A DNA stretch of 64,000 bases, from positions 310,001 to 374,000 of the forward strand of contig NZ_JQLN01000005.1 in the NCBI RefSeq assembly GCF_000744225.1, read 5' to 3'. Shown here piece by piece: positions 44,525 through 54,279 of the stretch. This stretch comes from Kitasatospora mediocidica KCTC 9733. GTDB lineage: Bacteria; Actinomycetota; Actinomycetes; Streptomycetales; Streptomycetaceae. Each line of letters opens with the position of its first letter. Within the stretch, counting starts at the first letter, position 1. The position numbers were made by a program, and so were the translations under genes. The notes below the pieces were generated by a model. The model made no database searches. It had not been told where the DNA came from and saw nothing but the letters and a program-made list of their open reading frames with translations.

Positions 44525-45197
44525 GGGTTCTCCTCTCGCGGTCCACCCGTGCGGGTCCGCTCGGATGGTCGTGCGTTGTGCGGATGGTGCCGTGTCGAAC
44601 AAGGTCGTGCCATGAAGTGCCGTGGTGCTCAGTCGGATCCGGGGCGGGTGCGGTCCGTGCCGTGGCACGGCCGAACTCGGCCCCGGAGGTTGCCGGTCGG
44701 ACCCGGCGGGGGGCGGAGGTGTCCGCGCGGCGACCCCGGCGCCGTGCGGCTCGACCAGAGTGGCAGCCTCGTCTCAGCAGGGCTGCCAAATGCTGCTATT
44801 CCCGCTGAAACCGCCGTCTGCGCGACCAGATTGGCCGGAAACCAGTCGGACTGTTCATCGTGAGTCTCCATCCCCGTTGACTACCCCGGTAGCCCTCAAA
44901 CGTCACCCAACGTAGCGGTCCGTGCGCGCAGGCGCCAGACTGCGGGAGTGAGCGGCTGCCGACTCCCCATAGTTCGCCGCTCTGCGCGCGCGGGCGCACC
45001 TCTGGTGGCGACTCGCAGCAATTGGCCTCCGCCGGACCGCGGTCCCGACCGTGCGTCTCCCCCGCCGGGCCCAGGACGCCGGGAATCTCACCCCGGAGCG
45101 CCGGTGTGCTGCGCATGCCAACCCACCACCTGTCCGCGTCCACTCACCTTGCGTGACCGGGCTCGGGCGGCCTCCGGGAGCGCCTAGGCTTGCCCCC
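44525..45197. other. 673-base gap between SCO5389-family gene and nucS
   Basis: No gene is supported; open frames here have the Arg/Pro/Gly bias of antisense or non-coding DNA. Signals seen: a perfect palindrome CCGTGCC-GT-GGCACGG at 44655-44670, and a 7-bp stem (GGCAGCC/GGCTGCC, 44762-44768 and 44781-44787). A relatively A/T-rich part at 44788-44900 could hold the minus-strand promoter. Confidence 0.5.
45185..45190 (+). promoter_or_regulatory. -10 box for leaderless nucS transcript
   Basis: TAGGCT ends seven bases before the nucS ATG; the seven bases between (TGCCCCC) contain no Shine-Dalgarno sequence. Spacing as at pyk. Confidence 0.45.
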
Positions 45198-45857
45198 ATG
45201 CGTCTCGTCATCGCCCGTTGTTCAGTCGACTACGCCGGTCGGCTCTCCGCCCACCTCCCGTCCGCCACCAGGCTCATCCTGGTGAAGGCCGACGGGAGCG
45301 TCAGCATCCATGCCGACGACCGTGCCTACAAGCCGCTCAACTGGATGTCACCGCCCTGCACCCTCAAGCAGGGCGACGGCACCTGGACCGTGGTGAACAA
45401 GGCCGGTGAGAAGCTGATCATCACGCTGGAGGAGGTGCTGCACGACTCCTCGCACGAGCTCGGCGTCGACCCCGGCCTGATCAAGGACGGCGTCGAGTCG
45501 CACCTCCAGGAGCTGCTGGCCGACCGGATGGAGGTGCTGGGCACCGGCTGGTCGCTGGTCCGCCGCGAATACCCCACCCCCATCGGCCCGGTGGACATCC
45601 TGTGCCGGGACGCCGACGGCGGCACGGTGGCGGTCGAGATCAAGCGCCGCGGCGAGATCGACGGCGTCGAGCAGCTCACCCGCTACCTCGAACTCCTCAA
45701 CCGCGACCCGCTGCTCGCCCCGGTGAAGGGCGTTTTCGCCGCCCAGGAGATCAAGCCGCAGGCCCGGGTGCTGGCCACCGACCGCGGCATCGGCTGCCTG
45801 GTACTGGACTACGACGAGCTTCGCGGCATCGACGGGGACAAGCTGAAGCTGTTCTAG
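45198..45857 (+). CDS. nucS: Mismatch endonuclease NucS/EndoMS
   Basis: 219 residues. In actinobacteria, which lack MutS-MutL, NucS provides mismatch repair by cutting both strands at mismatches, helped by the sliding clamp. The N-terminal DNA-binding domain ([20 protein letters not shown]) precedes the RecB-like nuclease with [22 protein letters not shown] (E-x-K) and [11 protein letters not shown]. The C-terminus DKLKLF fits the short clamp-binding tail of the family. Ends four bases from the stop of the convergent ATPase-like gene. Confidence 0.95.
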   Translation: MRLVIARCSVDYAGRLSAHLPSATRLILVKADGSVSIHADDRAYKPLNWMSPPCTLKQGDGTWTVVNKAGEKLIITLEEVLHDSSHELGVDPGLIKDGVESHLQELLADRMEVLGTGWSLVRREYPTPIGPVDILCRDADGGTVAVEIKRRGEIDGVEQLTRYLELLNRDPLLAPVKGVFAAQEIKPQARVLATDRGIGCLVLDYDELRGIDGDKLKLF

Positions 45858-45861
45858 GAGC

Positions 45862-48189
45862 CTAGGGGCTCACCGGCGCGGCGGTGGTCGTACTGGCGGT
45901 CGGCGCCGGGGTCGTCGGGGACGCGGTCGTGAGCGTGGGGGAAGGCGTCGGGGGCGCGGTCGTCGGCTTGGCGGTGGTCGGGGCCGGGGAGTTGCTGCTC
46001 TGGGTCGGGGCCGGCGCGCCGGTGGTCTGGCCGGGCGCGGGCGGGGTGTCGGTGGTCGGCGCGTCCGTCGTCGCGGCGCTGCTGCTGGGCGCGGTCGTGT
46101 GCCGACCGGAGCCGCGCGTGGTGCTCGCGCTGGGACTCGCGCTCGGGGTGGCGGTGGCCACGACAGCGCCGCTCGCAGTCGCGCTCGCGCTCGCGGTCGT
46201 CGTGGCGGACGCGGTGGCGGAGGACCCGCCCGACGGGCTGCCGCTGCCGCCGAGGCCCGCGCCGCCGGTCAGTCCGGTGCCGTCGGAGGATCCGCTCGGC
46301 TGGACCGGGGCCGGCCCGCTCCCGTCGGTCCCCGCGACGCTCAGCCCGACCCCGGTGCCCAGCACCCCCAGCACCAGCAGCCCGCCCGAGGCCAGCAGCA
46401 GGCTCCGTCGCGACCAGCCGCGCACCGCGCGCACCGCGCTCACCGGCACCCGCGCCGAGCGCAGCGAGCGCGCCGCCAGTACCCGGATGACGGGCCGTCG
46501 CACCAGCTGGGTCTCGGCCTCCGTGGCGGCCGGCGGGCGCGCCTCGTCGTCCAGCAGCGTCAGCAGCCGCCGGGTCGCGGCCGCGCCCCGGACGTCCGCC
46601 AGCTCGGTCCGCAGCGCCCAGGCGGCCTGCAGCGCGGCCCGCGCCCGGTCCGGCGCGCCGACGCACAGCCAGTGCACCCCCGACTCGTGCTGGAACCAGG
46701 CCTCGTCGCGCTGCTGACCACTGCGCCGGGCCACCGCGAGGCCCAGCTCCAGCACCTGCCGCCAGGCGCCCCAGCGCAGCGTCAGCGCCAGCGCGGGGGC
46801 GGCCGCCCGGGCCAGCCGCAGCACCGCGTCCGTCCGGCCCGCGGCGCGGTCGGCCTCCAGCGCGCCGACCACCACCTCGGCCTCGGCGGCGATCTGCTGG
46901 GTGGTCACCGAGCCGTGGCCGACCCACCAGGAGAAGTGCCGGGCCGCGCCGTGCACGCTGTTCTGCGGCGGCCACTGCGCGGCCAGCGCCTCCAACACAC
47001 CGGCGGTGAGCCGGTGGTGACCGCCGATCGACTCGGCGAGGCCGCGGTCGGCCAGCTCACGCAGCGCGCTCTCGCCGTGGTCGACCTCGATCAGGGCCGG
47101 CAGGTGCGGCGCGGTCGGACACTCCCCGCCGAGGGCCAGTGAGAGCCGCAGAACGGCCTGTGCGGGCTCACTGAGCCCCTCGGCCAACCGGGAGGCCGGA
47201 GCGGCGCTCTCGGCCAGCGAGGGCAGCGGCAGGGCCGCTCGCAGCTCGCCCTCCCGGACGGCCGGGTCGGCGTCGGCGGGCTCGTCGTCCGGGCGGCCGA
47301 AGACGCTGTGCTGGTCCTCCTCCGCGGCGATCAGCGCGTCCACCTCGACGTCGCGCTGCCGCAGCAGGGCCGCCGCCTGGACGAATCGCAGTGGCAGGCC
47401 CTCCGACTCGAACCAGAGGTCGACCGCCCAGGCGCGCTCGGCGTCGTCCAGCGGCCGGCCCGCCAACCGGGCGGTGAGCGCGAGGCAGGCGGGCCGGGAG
47501 AGGCCGCCGACCGCATGGTCCTCCAGCCGGGAGCCGACCGGCAGCACGCCGCCGGAGCCGGCCGCCACCGATATCAGGAAGGCGCACTCCGGCGCGGTGG
47601 CCAGCAGCTCCTCCAGCTCGGCGCCGTCCGGCTGCACCTCGTCGATCACCACGATGGCGCCCACCTGGGCCAGCAGGGACGGCAGTTGCTCCCGGTCGGG
47701 ACGGAAGCCCGGAGCCCAGTGGGTGGCCGCGAAGAGGTCCTGGAGCAGGTCGCCCGCGGTCCTGCGGTGGCCGCAGAGCTGGACCACACCGTGCGGCGCG
47801 AGGTCGCCCGCGGCCTCGACGACGGCCGAGAGCAGTGCACTGCAACCAGAGCCCTGCTCTCCGATCAACCGGATCGAGCGGCCCTCGGCGAGCTTGCCGA
47901 GCAACTGGGCAACCTCTGCCTCGCGGTCGAGCAGCGGAAGGTCACCCGGTCCCGCGCCCATCGCCAGCGGGCCGACCGCCGGGCTGGGCCCCGGGCCGAG
48001 CGCGGTGCGACCGCCCTGACGCTGCGCGTCGGCGGCCAACAACTGGACCCCGGGCCGCCGTTCGGGCGGGCACGGCTGGACGTCCGACCCGTCCGGCCCG
48101 CCGACGGTCACCAGGTGGCGCCCGGAGACCAGCGTCCCGGCTCGAACGCGCAGGTTCTCCTGACTGAAATCACCGGATGGCTGTGCCAC
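45862..48189 (-). CDS. Membrane-tethered ATPase-like protein with degenerate P-loop
   Basis: 775 residues with GTG 48189 (GGAG six bases before); GTG 48303 would add 38 residues. Residues ~10-40 resemble a short beta module (RAGTLVSGRHLVTVGG). At 110-117 the P-loop reads G-E-Q-G-S-G-C-S: the lysine is Cys. A Walker-B-like AIVVIDE is at 178-184, followed by a helical region like that of STAND/AAA regulators. A membrane helix (SLLLASGGLLVLGVLGTGV) is at ~595-619. The last ~155 residues are Ser/Thr/Pro-rich, as in wall-exposed tails. Function unknown; a membrane-anchored sensor or scaffold that no longer hydrolyses ATP is one reading. Confidence 0.8.
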   Translation of the reverse strand: MAQPSGDFSQENLRVRAGTLVSGRHLVTVGGPDGSDVQPCPPERRPGVQLLAADAQRQGGRTALGPGPSPAVGPLAMGAGPGDLPLLDREAEVAQLLGKLAEGRSIRLIGEQGSGCSALLSAVVEAAGDLAPHGVVQLCGHRRTAGDLLQDLFAATHWAPGFRPDREQLPSLLAQVGAIVVIDEVQPDGAELEELLATAPECAFLISVAAGSGGVLPVGSRLEDHAVGGLSRPACLALTARLAGRPLDDAERAWAVDLWFESEGLPLRFVQAAALLRQRDVEVDALIAAEEDQHSVFGRPDDEPADADPAVREGELRAALPLPSLAESAAPASRLAEGLSEPAQAVLRLSLALGGECPTAPHLPALIEVDHGESALRELADRGLAESIGGHHRLTAGVLEALAAQWPPQNSVHGAARHFSWWVGHGSVTTQQIAAEAEVVVGALEADRAAGRTDAVLRLARAAAPALALTLRWGAWRQVLELGLAVARRSGQQRDEAWFQHESGVHWLCVGAPDRARAALQAAWALRTELADVRGAAATRRLLTLLDDEARPPAATEAETQLVRRPVIRVLAARSLRSARVPVSAVRAVRGWSRRSLLLASGGLLVLGVLGTGVGLSVAGTDGSGPAPVQPSGSSDGTGLTGGAGLGGSGSPSGGSSATASATTTASASATASGAVVATATPSASPSASTTRGSGRHTTAPSSSAATTDAPTTDTPPAPGQTTGAPAPTQSSNSPAPTTAKPTTAPPTPSPTLTTASPTTPAPTASTTTAAPVSP

Positions 48190-48387
48190 GATTCGCTCCG
48201 CCTGTGCTCCACCGCGCGACCGGAGGCCGCCGGGCTGCTTGACCGACCGGACCGCGGGCACAGGAGTGCGCTCGACGGCCGTTGGAGGCAGACTCTCGCA
48301 CACTCATGCCCCGCCGTGCAGCCGCGGTGCCCCCCGCGCCGGAACGCGGACTCAGTGCGACGGCACCGCCACGGACCGCACAGCCGG

Positions 48388-48786
48388 CTACTGCACGGCC
48401 AACGACGGCCCTACCGCGCCGGAGAGCGTGGCGCCCAACGGCTCGGCCACCACTCCCTCGACGGCCAGGATCCGGTGCAGCCGGGTCGCCACCAGCAGCC
48501 GTTGCAACTGCGCGGGCACCGAACGCAGCACCAGCCGCCGCCCGAGCCGCCCGGCCCGCCGGTGCGTCCCCATGATCACGCCGAGCCCGGTGGCGTCCCA
48601 GAACTCCAGGCCCACGAGGTCCAGCACCAGGTCACCGGCGCCGCCGTCGACCGCCTGGTGCAGCCGGGCCCGCGCGTCGGCGGCGGTCCGGACGTCCAAC
48701 CGGCCCTCGACCGCCAGGACCGTGTACGCGCCGGGGTGCCCGCCCGGATGCCCGCCCGTGCAGGGCCGGATCTCAGAGATGCGCAC
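48388..48786 (-). CDS. STAS-domain protein (anti-sigma factor antagonist-like)
   Basis: 132 residues. GTG 48786 with GGAGGA upstream. STAS proteins of the SpoIIAA/RsbV kind bind anti-sigma factor kinases and are switched by phosphorylation of a serine in D-S-S-G. Here the loop is FWDATGLGVIMG: the serine pair is Ala-Thr. If phosphorylated at all, it would be on Thr. No anti-sigma kinase gene is next to it. The gene lies between hbd and the ATPase-like gene, all on the minus strand, each with its own gap. Confidence 0.85.
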   Translation of the reverse strand: MRISEIRPCTGGHPGGHPGAYTVLAVEGRLDVRTAADARARLHQAVDGGAGDLVLDLVGLEFWDATGLGVIMGTHRRAGRLGRRLVLRSVPAQLQRLLVATRLHRILAVEGVVAEPLGATLSGAVGPSLAVQ

Positions 48787-48967
48787 GCTGTCCTCCTCCA
48801 CGGGTCGTCGGGACCTCATCACCTCGTCCGGCCATCAGGACAGTTCGACAGGGCACCCCATGCGGGCCACCGGTCCCGGCGGACGGCTCCCCAACCATCT
48901 GACGCCGGACCAGCGGCCCAGGTTCTGCTCCCGCTCGGATCCGGAAGCAACTTCACTCGTCCGAGGG

Positions 48968-48973
48968 AATATA
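48968..48973 (-). promoter_or_regulatory. Probable -10 box upstream of STAS gene
   Basis: TATATT on the minus strand in a short A/T-rich island, 180 bases before the STAS start in the 274-base gap. GGGTAC nearby resembles the -10 of stress-type (SigB-like) promoters, but no GNNT partner at the right distance is seen. No other signal in the gap. Confidence 0.3.
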
Positions 48974-49060
48974 CGCAGTACCCCTTGGTCCTCACGCTCG
49001 ATTACCGCGCAAATCACCCATCTGCGGCAGCGTCGTGAGCAAGCTCACCCGGGCCGGGGG

Positions 49061-49930
49061 TCAGCTGTACGGGTAGAAACCGCGGCCGCTCTTACGGCCG
49101 AGGTCGCCGGCGGTGACCATCCGGGCCATCACCTCGGGAGCCGCGAACTTCTCGTCCTTGGTCTCCTCGTAGATGTTGTGCGCGGCGTGCAGCAGGATGT
49201 CGACACCGGTCATGTCGGCGGTCTGCAGCGGACCCATCGGGTGGCCGAAACCGAGCCGGCAGGCGGTGTCGATGTCCTCGGCGGTGGCCACGCCGGACTC
49301 GTAGAGCTTCGCGGCCTCCACCACCAGCGCGGTGATCAGGCGGGTGGTGATGAAGCCGGCCACGTCGCGGTTGACCACGACAACCTCCTTGCCCACGCCC
49401 TCGGCGAAGGCGCGGGCGGTGGCGAGCGCCTCGTCACCGGTCTTGTAGCCGCGCACCAGCTCGACCAGCTTCATCAGCGGCACCGGGGAGAAGAAGTGCA
49501 CGCCGACCACGCTCTCCGGCCGCTCGGTGGCGGCGGCGATCCGGGTGATCGGGATGGCGGAGGTGTTGCTGGCCAGCACCGCGCCGTCCTTGGCGAGCTT
49601 GTCGAGCTCGCGGAAGACGCCTTCCTTGACGTCCAGGCGCTCGAAGACCGCCTCGATCACCAGGTCGGCCCCGGAGACCGCGCCCAGGTCCGTGGTGGTG
49701 GTGATCCGGCCCAGCGCCGCCGTCGCCTCGTCCGCGGTCAGCCGGCCCTTGGAGACGAACTTCTCGTAGCTGGCCTTGATGCCGTCCATCCCCCGCTGCA
49801 GCGCCTGCTCCGTGACGTCCCGAAGCACCACCGGGTGGCCGGCCTGCGCGGACACCTGGGCGATGCCCGCGCCCATGAGTCCGGCGCCGATCACGGCGAT
49901 CTGCTGAGGCTGAGTGGGTACGTTGCTCAT
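49061..49930 (-). CDS. hbd: 3-hydroxybutyryl-CoA dehydrogenase
   Basis: 289 residues. It reduces acetoacetyl-CoA to 3-hydroxybutyryl-CoA (or the reverse). The Rossmann motif VIGAGLMGAGIAQ binds the nucleotide; catalytic residues are in ASNTSAIPIT and VGVHFFSPVPLMKLVE (His, Glu partner), and the C-terminal dimer domain has NRDVAGFITTRL and GFGHPMGPL. ATG 49930 has GGAG eight bases upstream. The thiolase at 31.2 kb makes its substrate. Followed by the STAS gene. Confidence 0.95.
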   Translation of the reverse strand: MSNVPTQPQQIAVIGAGLMGAGIAQVSAQAGHPVVLRDVTEQALQRGMDGIKASYEKFVSKGRLTADEATAALGRITTTTDLGAVSGADLVIEAVFERLDVKEGVFRELDKLAKDGAVLASNTSAIPITRIAAATERPESVVGVHFFSPVPLMKLVELVRGYKTGDEALATARAFAEGVGKEVVVVNRDVAGFITTRLITALVVEAAKLYESGVATAEDIDTACRLGFGHPMGPLQTADMTGVDILLHAAHNIYEETKDEKFAAPEVMARMVTAGDLGRKSGRGFYPYS

Positions 49931-50098
49931 GGCTGCTCTCCCGGCATCCTGCTCCTGAGGCCGGCTCAGGGCAGGGATCACCCGCCGGAGCCGCGCCGCT
50001 CACCGCTCGGACTGTAGTGCCCCGGGCCGCCGCATGGGACTACCCGCGGGTGTGATCTGCGTCGGCCGGGAGACCGGTTTGGGCGGCGGGTAGGGCCC

Positions 50099-50671
50099 TC
50101 AGCGGTTCTCGCCCGGCACCCAGAGCACGTCGCCCCGCTCCTTGTTGGCCGCGCGGGCCAGGATGAAGAGGAGGTCGGAGAGCCGGTTGAGGTACTTCGC
50201 GGTCAGCGGGTTGACGCTGTCCCCGTGCTCCTCGATCGCCGCCCAGGTGGACCGCTCGGCCCGGCGCACCACCGTGCAGGCCAGGTGCAGGTACGCGGCG
50301 CCCGCGGTGCCGCCCGGGAGGATGAAGCTGCGCAGCTTCTCCAACTGCTCCAGGTAGTGGTCGCAGTCGGCTTCCAGCCGGTCGATGTAGCTCTGCAACA
50401 CGCGCAGCGGCGGGTACTTGGGGTCCTCGACGACCGGGGTGGCGAGGTCCGCGCCGACGTCGAAGAGGTCGTTCTGAATCCGCGTCAGCACCACGGAGAC
50501 ATCCGCCGGCAGCGCACCGGCCGCGATCGCGACCCCGATCGCCGCGTTGGCCTCGTTGCTGTCCGCATAGGCGATCAGCCGGGGATCGGTCTTCGTCGTA
50601 CGGCTCATGTCACCGAGCGCGGTGGTGCCGTCGTCGCCGGTACGGGTGTAGATGCGGGTGAGGTTGACCAT
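50099..50671 (-). CDS. ATP:cob(I)alamin adenosyltransferase, PduO type
   Basis: 190 residues. It adds the adenosyl group to cob(I)alamin, making the cofactor of IcmA and methylmalonyl-CoA mutase. Typical motifs are the ATP-binding N-terminus IYTRTGDDGTTALGD, ADSNEANAAIGV, RIQNDLFDVGADLATP and VVRRAERSTW, NRLSDLLFILAR. It lies 169 bases upstream of hbd's start region on the same strand. Sometimes called cobO, but it is not of the CobA/CobO fold. Confidence 0.94.
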   Translation of the reverse strand: MVNLTRIYTRTGDDGTTALGDMSRTTKTDPRLIAYADSNEANAAIGVAIAAGALPADVSVVLTRIQNDLFDVGADLATPVVEDPKYPPLRVLQSYIDRLEADCDHYLEQLEKLRSFILPGGTAGAAYLHLACTVVRRAERSTWAAIEEHGDSVNPLTAKYLNRLSDLLFILARAANKERGDVLWVPGENR

Positions 50672-50685
50672 GCGGTGCAGCCTAC

Positions 50686-51321
50686 TCAGACCTCACGCGG
50701 CTTACCGGTGATCGAGACGCCGATCACAAACCCCTTCGCGGGACCCTCGGCGATGGTGACCTCGGTGCCGTAGGGAACGCGGACGGAGGCCTCGTAGATG
50801 GCCTTCGTGGGGACGGGCTTGGTCAGCACGGTGACGTGGCCGACGCCGTCGAAGTCGTCGATGACGACGTAGACCGGGATGCCGGCCCGCGCGTAGGCGC
50901 GGCGCTTGCGTTCGAGGCCACGCTCGCGCGCGTCCCGTCCAGGGGACACCACCTCGGCGACCAATTCCACGCGAACGGCTTCAACGCCCATGCCCTCGGG
51001 AGACGCGATGTCGTCCAGATCCTCAGGACCGACGAAGAGGTCCGGGATGAAGATCTTCTGGCCGTGCAACACATTGATGTCGTTGTGCGCACAACGACCG
51101 CTGCCTGACAGGTAGGCGTCCAGGGCTCGGCGAAGCCTGCCGGAGGCCTGGCCATGGCTGAGACGTCCAGTGGGTGACACTTCGATGAGCCCCTCGACGA
51201 TTTCGGCGTGGTAGCCCTCGGGGAGTTCGAGTGCGAGCCAGGCCTGCCACAGGACCTCGTCCAGGCTGGGCCCCTCGTCGAGGCCGAGGTCGAGCTCGGG
51301 TTCAGACGCGACAGCGGTCAT
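50686..51321 (-). CDS. Uma2 family (DUF820) putative endonuclease
   Basis: 211 residues with the PD-(D/E)xK nuclease core of the Uma2 family: Asp in FIPDLFVGPED, Glu in VELVAEVVSPG and Lys in ERKRRAYARAGIPVYVVID. These genes are widespread, often in many copies, with no settled role. ATG 51321, with GGAGG ten bases upstream. The stop is 14 bases from the PduO start. A perfect 20-bp palindrome lies inside the gene (51079-51098). Confidence 0.88.
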   Translation of the reverse strand: MTAVASEPELDLGLDEGPSLDEVLWQAWLALELPEGYHAEIVEGLIEVSPTGRLSHGQASGRLRRALDAYLSGSGRCAHNDINVLHGQKIFIPDLFVGPEDLDDIASPEGMGVEAVRVELVAEVVSPGRDARERGLERKRRAYARAGIPVYVVIDDFDGVGHVTVLTKPVPTKAIYEASVRVPYGTEVTIAEGPAKGFVIGVSITGKPREV

Positions 51322-51451
51322 CAAGAACACACCTCCTCCGTCCAGTGTGGGCGGCAGCACGGTTGGCCACAACCAACGCGGCACACGCTACGGAGACACT
51401 CTGCGCATACGCAGGAAAACGACCTCCGCCCACCCGAACGGATGATCACTC

Positions 51452-51595
51452 CTACGCGACGTTGACCATCCCCCAGCCTCCGGCCGGGGGGACCCCCACC
51501 CCGAGGGTCTCGCCGCTACGCGACGTTGACCATCCCCCAGCCTCCGGCCGGGGGGACCCCCACCCCGAGGGTCTCGCCGCTACGCGACGTTGACC
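51452..51595. repeat. 64-bp tandem repeat with hairpins at DUF2550 gene 3' end
   Basis: Two perfect 64-base copies (51452-51515, 51516-51579) and 16 bases of a third (51580-51595). The partial third copy is the end of the DUF2550 gene, so each copy repeats its last codons (VNVA, stop). Each contains a hairpin (copy 1: 51469-51492, TCCCCC and GCC paired with GGC and GGGGGA; copy 2: 51533-51556) and a second short stem GACCC/GGGTC. It probably also ends transcription of the gene. Confidence 0.92.
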
Positions 51596-52080
51596 CTCTG
51601 CCCGGGGGGTGCGGCTTCCAGCCAGGCGAGGAAGCCGGTGAGGGCGTCGTCGCTCATCGCGAGTTCCAGGGGGGCGCCGTTGTGGAGGCAGCGCAGGACG
51701 ACCGAGCCGGAGAGGAGGGCGAGCTCCTCCTGGCCCTCGGGGTAGCGGCGGCCCAGGACCTCGATCTCGCGGCGCGGCAGGACCTTGCGCGGGCGGGGGG
51801 CGTAGGAGAACACCCGGAACCACTCGATGTGGTCGCCGCTGTAGCGGCCGATACCAAAAACCCACCCCTTGCCGTCGGTCGCGGGGACCGGGGCTGAGGT
51901 GGGCTGTCCGTTCTCGTCGAGATCGGGTGTGGTGGAGGCGTCCGCCGGCATTTTGAGCCGGTAACTGCAGTCGAACGTGCCGCCGACCCGCTGGATGATC
52001 CGGCGTCGCACCGCGAACACCACCAGGCCGATCACCGCCAGGGCTACGACCGCGGCGCACACCACAAGGGCGAGGACCAT
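51580..52080 (-). CDS. DUF2550 family membrane-anchored protein
   Basis: 166 residues. One N-terminal membrane helix (MVLALVVCAAVVALAVIGLV), then a basic stretch (RRRIIQR) and a beta-rich domain (GGTFDCSYRLKMP, GIGRYSGDHIEWFRVFSYAP, ALTGFLAWLEAAPPG) similar in pattern to PH-like folds. DUF2550 genes usually follow atpC in actinobacteria, as here. ATG 52080 with GAGGAGG upstream. Function unknown. The 3' end is duplicated in the adjacent repeat. Confidence 0.88.
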   Translation of the reverse strand: MVLALVVCAAVVALAVIGLVVFAVRRRIIQRVGGTFDCSYRLKMPADASTTPDLDENGQPTSAPVPATDGKGWVFGIGRYSGDHIEWFRVFSYAPRPRKVLPRREIEVLGRRYPEGQEELALLSGSVVLRCLHNGAPLELAMSDDALTGFLAWLEAAPPGQRVNVA

Positions 52081-52191
52081 GCTCACCGACCTCCTCGCTG
52101 ACGCGCGCCGCGCTCCCCGTCCGGCGAGCACCGCATTCCCCGTTGCCGGTCAGTCGTATCGAACGACCGGTCTGTCCCTACCAACTGATAC

Positions 52192-52231
52192 GACGGTCCC
52201 GGGGTCACGCTCGCGCGTCCCCGGGACCGTC
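52192..52231 (-). terminator. Terminator of the atp operon
   Basis: A perfect 13-bp stem (GACGGTCCCGGGG, 52192-52204 with 52219-52231) and 14-base loop, 34 bases after the atpC stop. Its left arm overlaps one half of an inverted repeat GTCGTATC-N26-GATACGAC (52153-52194) that may belong to the DUF2550 promoter. Confidence 0.9.
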
Positions 52232-52264
52232 CGACCCGGCGACCGGATCGTGAAGCGTTGTCGT

Positions 52265-52642
52265 TCAGGCGACCTTGCGGCCCGCGGCGACGAGGCGGAC
52301 CTCGGCGCGGCGTCCGGCGTGCGCATCGCTCTCGCTGTTGGCGAGCTCCAGCGCGCGCTCGGCGCGGGTCACATCGATCTCGTCCGCGAGCTCGGCGATC
52401 TCCGCGAGGAGGGACACCTTGTTGTCCGCGAACGAGATGAAGCCACCGTGCACGGCAGCGATGACGGTGCCGCCATCGGTGGTGCGGATGGTGACCGGGC
52501 CGGACTCCAGCACGCTCAGCACCGGGGTGTGGCCCGGCATGATGCCGACGTCACCGGAAGCCGTACGGGCGACGACGATGGTGGCCGCACCGGACCACAC
52601 CTTGCGGTCGGCTGCGACCAGCTCGACGTGCAGCTCAGCCAA
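52265..52642 (-). CDS. atpC: F1 ATP synthase epsilon subunit
   Basis: 125 residues. The epsilon subunit links gamma to the c-ring and inhibits reverse ATP hydrolysis. It has the N-terminal beta sandwich (LHVELVAADRKVWSG, GIMPGHTPVLSVLESG) and a short two-helix C-terminus. The start is TTG 52642, with AGGAG six bases upstream; no ATG or GTG fits. Last gene of the operon, 188 bases after atpD with a hairpin in between. Confidence 0.95.
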   Translation of the reverse strand: MAELHVELVAADRKVWSGAATIVVARTASGDVGIMPGHTPVLSVLESGPVTIRTTDGGTVIAAVHGGFISFADNKVSLLAEIAELADEIDVTRAERALELANSESDAHAGRRAEVRLVAAGRKVA

Positions 52643-52768
52643 CGTGGGCTCCTAAGCTCTTGAAACCATCGAGTACCTCGGCAGTTTCGGTAAGAATAAC
52701 GGGCCCGCACCCCGGAGATGAAACCAAGAGCGCGGAGATGACCGGAATCACAGCCACCGTGCCACGAA

Positions 52769-52796
52769 GGGTGGCCCCCAGGGTTGGGGACCACCC
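52769..52796 (-). other. Stem-loop between atpD and atpC
   Basis: GGGTGG/CCACCC (52769-52774, 52791-52796) and inner CCCC/GGGG pairs around one mismatch, loop AGGGTT. It lies in the 188-base gap and may tune the atpC level or protect the upstream mRNA. Confidence 0.55.
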
Positions 52797-52830
52797 CTCA
52801 TGGTCGGTCGGACTGGTTCAGCCGGCCGGA

Positions 52831-54279
<1,449 letters not shown>

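Noticed and set aside
48190..48303. Longer N-terminus for the ATPase-like protein (GTG 48303)
   Set aside because: GTG 48189 has GGAG at ideal spacing and the extra residues are Pro/Arg-rich; kept only as an alternative.
51452..51595. CRISPR-like array
   Set aside because: The 64-base units are directly adjacent with no variable spacers and contain the end of a gene.
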